Shown piece after piece: positions 4,908-7,068 of a stretch of DNA of 7,068 nucleotides. The notes under the pieces were generated by a model. That model was not told the DNA's origin. It saw nothing but the letters and a program-made list of their open reading frames with translations, and ran no database searches. This DNA is from Candidatus Moraniibacteriota bacterium (GTDB lineage Bacteria > Patescibacteriota > Minisyncoccia > Moranbacterales > UBA9337). The stretch is taken from contig JAGYNK010000084.1 in assembly GCA_018400055.1 (NCBI GenBank), positions 1-7,068 on the forward strand, in the 5' to 3' direction. Both the position numbers and the translations under genes were made by a program. Each line of letters starts with the position of its first letter. The stretch's first letter is position 1.

Positions 4908-6251
4908 CTATTTATCCAAAGTAAACTTCAAATCTTTTTTTAGTTCTCCTTGTTGAGTAAATTCTCCCTCGGAAGTTTTAAGGTGGATAGTTACCGGAAC
5001 AGTTCCGATACCGGACTGTTTTTGAATAAGCAGTTCATAATTATCAGGCGTGATATAATCGGGAAGCTCATATTTAATTAAAGCTTCCGTTTCTCGGTTA
5101 ATAAGAACATGGACGATGAAACCAAAATAAGTTTTTCCAAAATCTTCTTCAATAAGCGGATAGCTGACCATTTTACGCTCTATAAGATTGGAACCTTGTG
5201 GAACATAAAGGCGAATGTAAGAATGATAATCACTGGTACGCCAGTCGCCGTGAGTGGCGGTATGCTTGTAAAGATATTTGACGGTAGCAATCGGTTTTTC
5301 CTGCGTAAAATCGATCTCGTAGTTAAGAGAGCGACGAATGTAATAGTCTGACTTCAAGGCTCCCATGTTGGCGTCTACTAACATAAGATAATCGTTTCCC
5401 CAGTCTTGAGATACGGATCCGTCCCAATGCACACTTTGAACCAGGGATTGAAGATCGGAATCTTTAAAATAAAGCATAATATTTTTGTTGTGCAATTCTT
5501 CTTGGGCAAATTTAGCCAAGCGAGGTATATTTTGCAAGGAAGAAAGCTTGTCAATAATGACGGAAGCCATGCTTTTTAAGATAGCTTTTCTATTGCGGCT
5601 GTCCATATCCGGATTAGCCAAATAAACTTTTTCTACGATGTCTTCAAGTTTTATGGAGGCATCTTGGCTGGTAAAAGTGGCGGAGTATCCAGGAACCCGT
5701 ATAGGACCGGTTAGTTCCAAGATATGATTTAAGACATCGGCGTTGATAGCAATGACTCCATCAAAATCTTTTTTGCCTCTGGCTAAACTGTAAAAGTATT
5801 CAGCTTTTTCAGCGTTAGTGGGAAAATCGGGAGAAAAATTAGAATCTCTGAATTTCCATTTTTTAATTTGCATCATTCTTTTAAAGGGATAAGGTGCCGG
5901 AATTTTAGCGTAAATTCTTTGATCCAAGAGATTGGCATCTTCCACGAAAGTGGAAATAACTTCTCCATTTTTAATTTCCAAAATAGCATATTGTCCTAAA
6001 AATCCGCCACCGGGACGCAATTCCATATTATTTTGAAGCAGGACGAGGAAGGTTCTGGTGAGGTCGTCTTGTTTGGTTAAAATGTCCGCTAGTTGGCTGG
6101 CGACCTTAATTTCTTTTTTGGTGTCCGGTTCAATAGGTAAAAGCCGTGAGACTTTTTCAAAAACAGCCAATGATTTGGAAGTAAATTCTTTAGTATTGGT
6201 TTTAGCATAAAGAAAAACAAAAAACGTTCCTGCTAAAAAGAGGATCGTCAA
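4908..6251 (-). CDS. DUF4012 membrane-anchored protein, N-terminus uncertain
   Basis: A protein of 447 residues from a TTG at 6251, with the DUF4012 hallmarks: QNNMELRPGGGFLG (73-86), RDSNFSPDFP (135-144), FDGVIAINADVL (163-174) and the C-terminal DYHSYIRLYVPQGS (341-354). DUF4012 proteins are surface-anchored proteins of unknown role, frequent in Patescibacteria and some other phyla, often near envelope-polysaccharide genes. A membrane helix lies at the N-terminus with the bulk outside. The TTG start falls inside that helix: codons upstream in the same frame read NKKRVIFLFL and complete a normal positive-then-hydrophobic anchor, but no ATG or GTG occurs before an in-frame TAA at 6311-6309. 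An ATG at 6334 in the next frame reaches this frame only by a -1 shift at 6302-6296. The true start is therefore upstream of 6251, by frameshifting, an assembly error or a rare start codon (ATT at 6290). Confidence 0.88.
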   Translation of the reverse strand: MTILFLAGTFFVFLYAKTNTKEFTSKSLAVFEKVSRLLPIEPDTKKEIKVASQLADILTKQDDLTRTFLVLLQNNMELRPGGGFLGQYAILEIKNGEVISTFVEDANLLDQRIYAKIPAPYPFKRMMQIKKWKFRDSNFSPDFPTNAEKAEYFYSLARGKKDFDGVIAINADVLNHILELTGPIRVPGYSATFTSQDASIKLEDIVEKVYLANPDMDSRNRKAILKSMASVIIDKLSSLQNIPRLAKFAQEELHNKNIMLYFKDSDLQSLVQSVHWDGSVSQDWGNDYLMLVDANMGALKSDYYIRRSLNYEIDFTQEKPIATVKYLYKHTATHGDWRTSDYHSYIRLYVPQGSNLIERKMVSYPLIEEDFGKTYFGFIVHVLINRETEALIKYELPDYITPDNYELLIQKQSGIGTVPVTIHLKTSEGEFTQQGELKKDLKFTLDK

Positions 6252-6289
6252 GAAAAGAAAAATAACGCGCTTTTTATTAAAATATTGAA

Positions 6290-6334
6290 TTATATGTTTT
6301 TTAGTTTTTTAATTAATGCTTTTTTATAATACAT
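6290..6334 (-). other. Short upstream frame with A AAA AAC slippery site
   Basis: On the minus strand, ATG (6334-6332) opens MYYKKALIKKLKNI and stops at TAA (6292-6290). Its codons CTA AAA AAC form the heptamer A AAA AAC (6302-6296) in the correct register for -1 slippage. After slippage the next codon is CAT at 6296-6294, which is exactly in the DUF4012 frame and continues IIQYFNKKRVIFLFL. No strong stem-loop was seen just downstream, though the region is AT-rich. A missing A in the six-A run would give the same fusion. Confidence 0.45.
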
Positions 6335-6353
6335 CAGAATAAGATATTTGCAA
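6326..6353 (-). promoter_or_regulatory. Candidate DUF4012 promoter
   Basis: On the minus strand, TTGCAA (6353-6348, four of six), a 16-base spacer and TATTAT (6331-6326, five of six to TATAAT). If used, transcription would start near 6319, downstream of the ATG at 6334, which argues against that ATG as the start. The two readings compete. Confidence 0.35.
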
Positions 6354-6424
6354 GATGGAAATGGCTTGCCAAAAATAGTATCTCGTGCTAAGCTTTAACC
6401 ACAATCAGAAAAGTCCTAAGTCCG

Positions 6425-6458
6425 CTCCGCCCGGTTTTAAATCGGGATAAGGGCGGAG
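6425..6458 (+). other. Stem-loop upstream of the rpsF-side terminator (possible leader or small RNA)
   Basis: CTCCGCCC (6425-6432) pairs perfectly with GGGCGGAG (6451-6458), enclosing an 18-base AT-rich loop that also contains CGG able to pair with an alternative partner. It is far more GC-rich than its surroundings. With the terminator-like hairpin four bases downstream it resembles the end of a short plus-strand RNA or an attenuated rpsF leader. I do not recognise a known riboswitch or ribosomal-protein leader. The rest of the 6335-6604 gap shows nothing clear. Confidence 0.45.
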
Positions 6459-6462
6459 AGAG

Positions 6463-6496
6463 CCTATCAAAGCGGGATTTTTTTGATAGGATTTTT
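6463..6496 (+). terminator. Terminator-like hairpin upstream of rpsF
   Basis: CCTATCAAA (6463-6471) pairs perfectly with TTTGATAGG (6482-6490) around a ten-base loop, followed by A and T5 (6492-6496). The flanking gene on the left is on the other strand, so a plus-strand transcript ending here would have to start within about 150 bases upstream. Hence it is either a small RNA terminator or an attenuator for rpsF, 108 bases before the ATG. Confidence 0.6.
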
Positions 6497-6604
6497 CAAA
6501 TCATTATTTTATACGGACAGGAAATAATTTATTTGCAGACTTAGAGTTTGAGAAAGGGCGTTTTAAATAGCCAACAATAAATAATCAGTTTAATTTATTA
6601 TAAT

Positions 6605-7068
6605 ATGGAATACGAAATATGTTATCTTGTCGGAGAATCCAAGGAAGCGGAAATGGTTAAGATTAAAGAGAAGATAAAAAAAATCATTATCTCAGAAGGA
6701 GGGGAATTTTTGGATTTCAATTTCTCCGATAAGCGAAAAATGGCTTATGCGATAGAAAATGAAACCAGAGGAACATTTATAGCCAACAGATTTAAATTGG
6801 ATGAGAAAAAAGATGATCAAAAATCTGAGAATAGATCGAAAAATACCGTGGATAAATTAAATGAAAAACTTTATTTGGAAAAAGATATTTTGAGGTTTAT
6901 AATTGTAAGAGCGGATAGTGTGCCTTCCTTGGAAAGCAAAGAGAAGGCAGGCAAAAAGTATGACAAGCAAAAAGAAACAAGTAAGGTTAAAAAAACAGTT
7001 AATGGTGAACGGGACAAAAAGGATGATGTAGAAAGAGAAGAGAATGCAAAACAAATTGAGAAAACCGA
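6605..7068 (+). CDS. rpsF: Ribosomal protein S6 (bS6), 3' end outside the window
   Basis: The frame from ATG 6605 stays open to the window end (154 codons plus two bases). The N-terminal part is S6-like: MEYEICYLVG (1-10), a helix with EGGEF (31-35), then the KRKMAYAIENETRGTF block (43-58) matching the family's KRKLAYPI...HGFY region, and LEKDILRFIIVRADS (91-105) matching the conserved NE-ILRYLIVK strand. S6 binds 16S rRNA with S18 in the small-subunit platform. Residues about 66-86 are a charged insertion compared with usual S6, and after residue 105 a Lys/Glu-rich, probably disordered tail continues past 154, whereas S6 is usually about 95-135 residues. No Shine-Dalgarno is seen. In most bacteria ssb and rpsR follow rpsF; they would lie beyond this window. 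Confidence 0.85.
   Translation, partial: MEYEICYLVGESKEAEMVKIKEKIKKIIISEGGEFLDFNFSDKRKMAYAIENETRGTFIANRFKLDEKKDDQKSENRSKNTVDKLNEKLYLEKDILRFIIVRADSVPSLESKEKAGKKYDKQKETSKVKKTVNGERDKKDDVEREENAKQIEKT

Noticed and set aside
55..6251. All six complete genes end in TAA or TAG, hinting at TGA recoding as in Gracilibacteria
   Set aside because: The sample is small, all proteins look full length with TGA treated as stop, and the tRNA here is an ordinary TCC glycine tRNA.
6599..6604. Perfect TATAAT touching the rpsF ATG
   Set aside because: A -10 here would start transcription inside the coding region, after the S6 N-terminus that matches the family; it is probably chance in an AT-rich leader.

Overview
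The window looks like a piece of a small, AT-rich bacterial genome, most plausibly from the Candidate Phyla Radiation (Patescibacteria, Parcubacteria-like). The reasons are a DUF4012 membrane protein, which is common in that group, short compact genes, the lack of a recognisable Shine-Dalgarno sequence in front of every start I examined, and family members that sit far from the textbook versions. The taxonomic call is inference; no marker here settles it.

Layout. On the left, thiI (tRNA 4-thiouridine synthase) lies on the minus strand, with perhaps the first codons of another minus-strand gene at the very edge. A tRNA-Gly(TCC) with a good promoter and terminator follows on the plus strand. 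Directly behind the tRNA is a two-gene plus-strand unit of unknown function: a 131-residue cysteine-rich, probably zinc-binding protein, and a 534-residue multi-domain protein. The larger protein has five exact 14-residue TFDDL repeats, a central SCEGH-motif module, and a C-terminal region that reads like an ADP-ribosyltransferase fold with an Arg / Ser-Thr / Glu triad. Its arginine codon use is the opposite of thiI's, which suggests acquisition next to the tRNA.

A 400-base gene-poor stretch full of palindromes comes next, then a MNT nucleotidyltransferase / HEPN (MntA-HepT type) toxin-antitoxin pair. The pair is bracketed by two 80-bp direct repeats that differ only by transitions, and each repeat is followed by a C5/G5 hairpin. 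In the HEPN protein the normally catalytic histidine of the RX4HXY motif reads as tyrosine. A bidirectional terminator and a 26-bp perfect palindrome separate this cassette from the convergent DUF4012 gene.

The DUF4012 gene (minus strand) has an N-terminal problem. Its only conventional in-frame start, a TTG, lies inside the membrane helix, and an upstream ATG frame joins it through a -1 shift at A AAA AAC, a classic slippery heptamer (or a one-base assembly error). To the right, two stem-loops, the second terminator-like, precede rpsF (ribosomal protein S6), which runs off the window end and carries a charged insertion and tail.

Best candidates for something undescribed: the zinc protein plus TFDDL/SCEGH/ART-like pair next to the tRNA, and the repeat-bracketed TA cassette with a degenerate HEPN active site.
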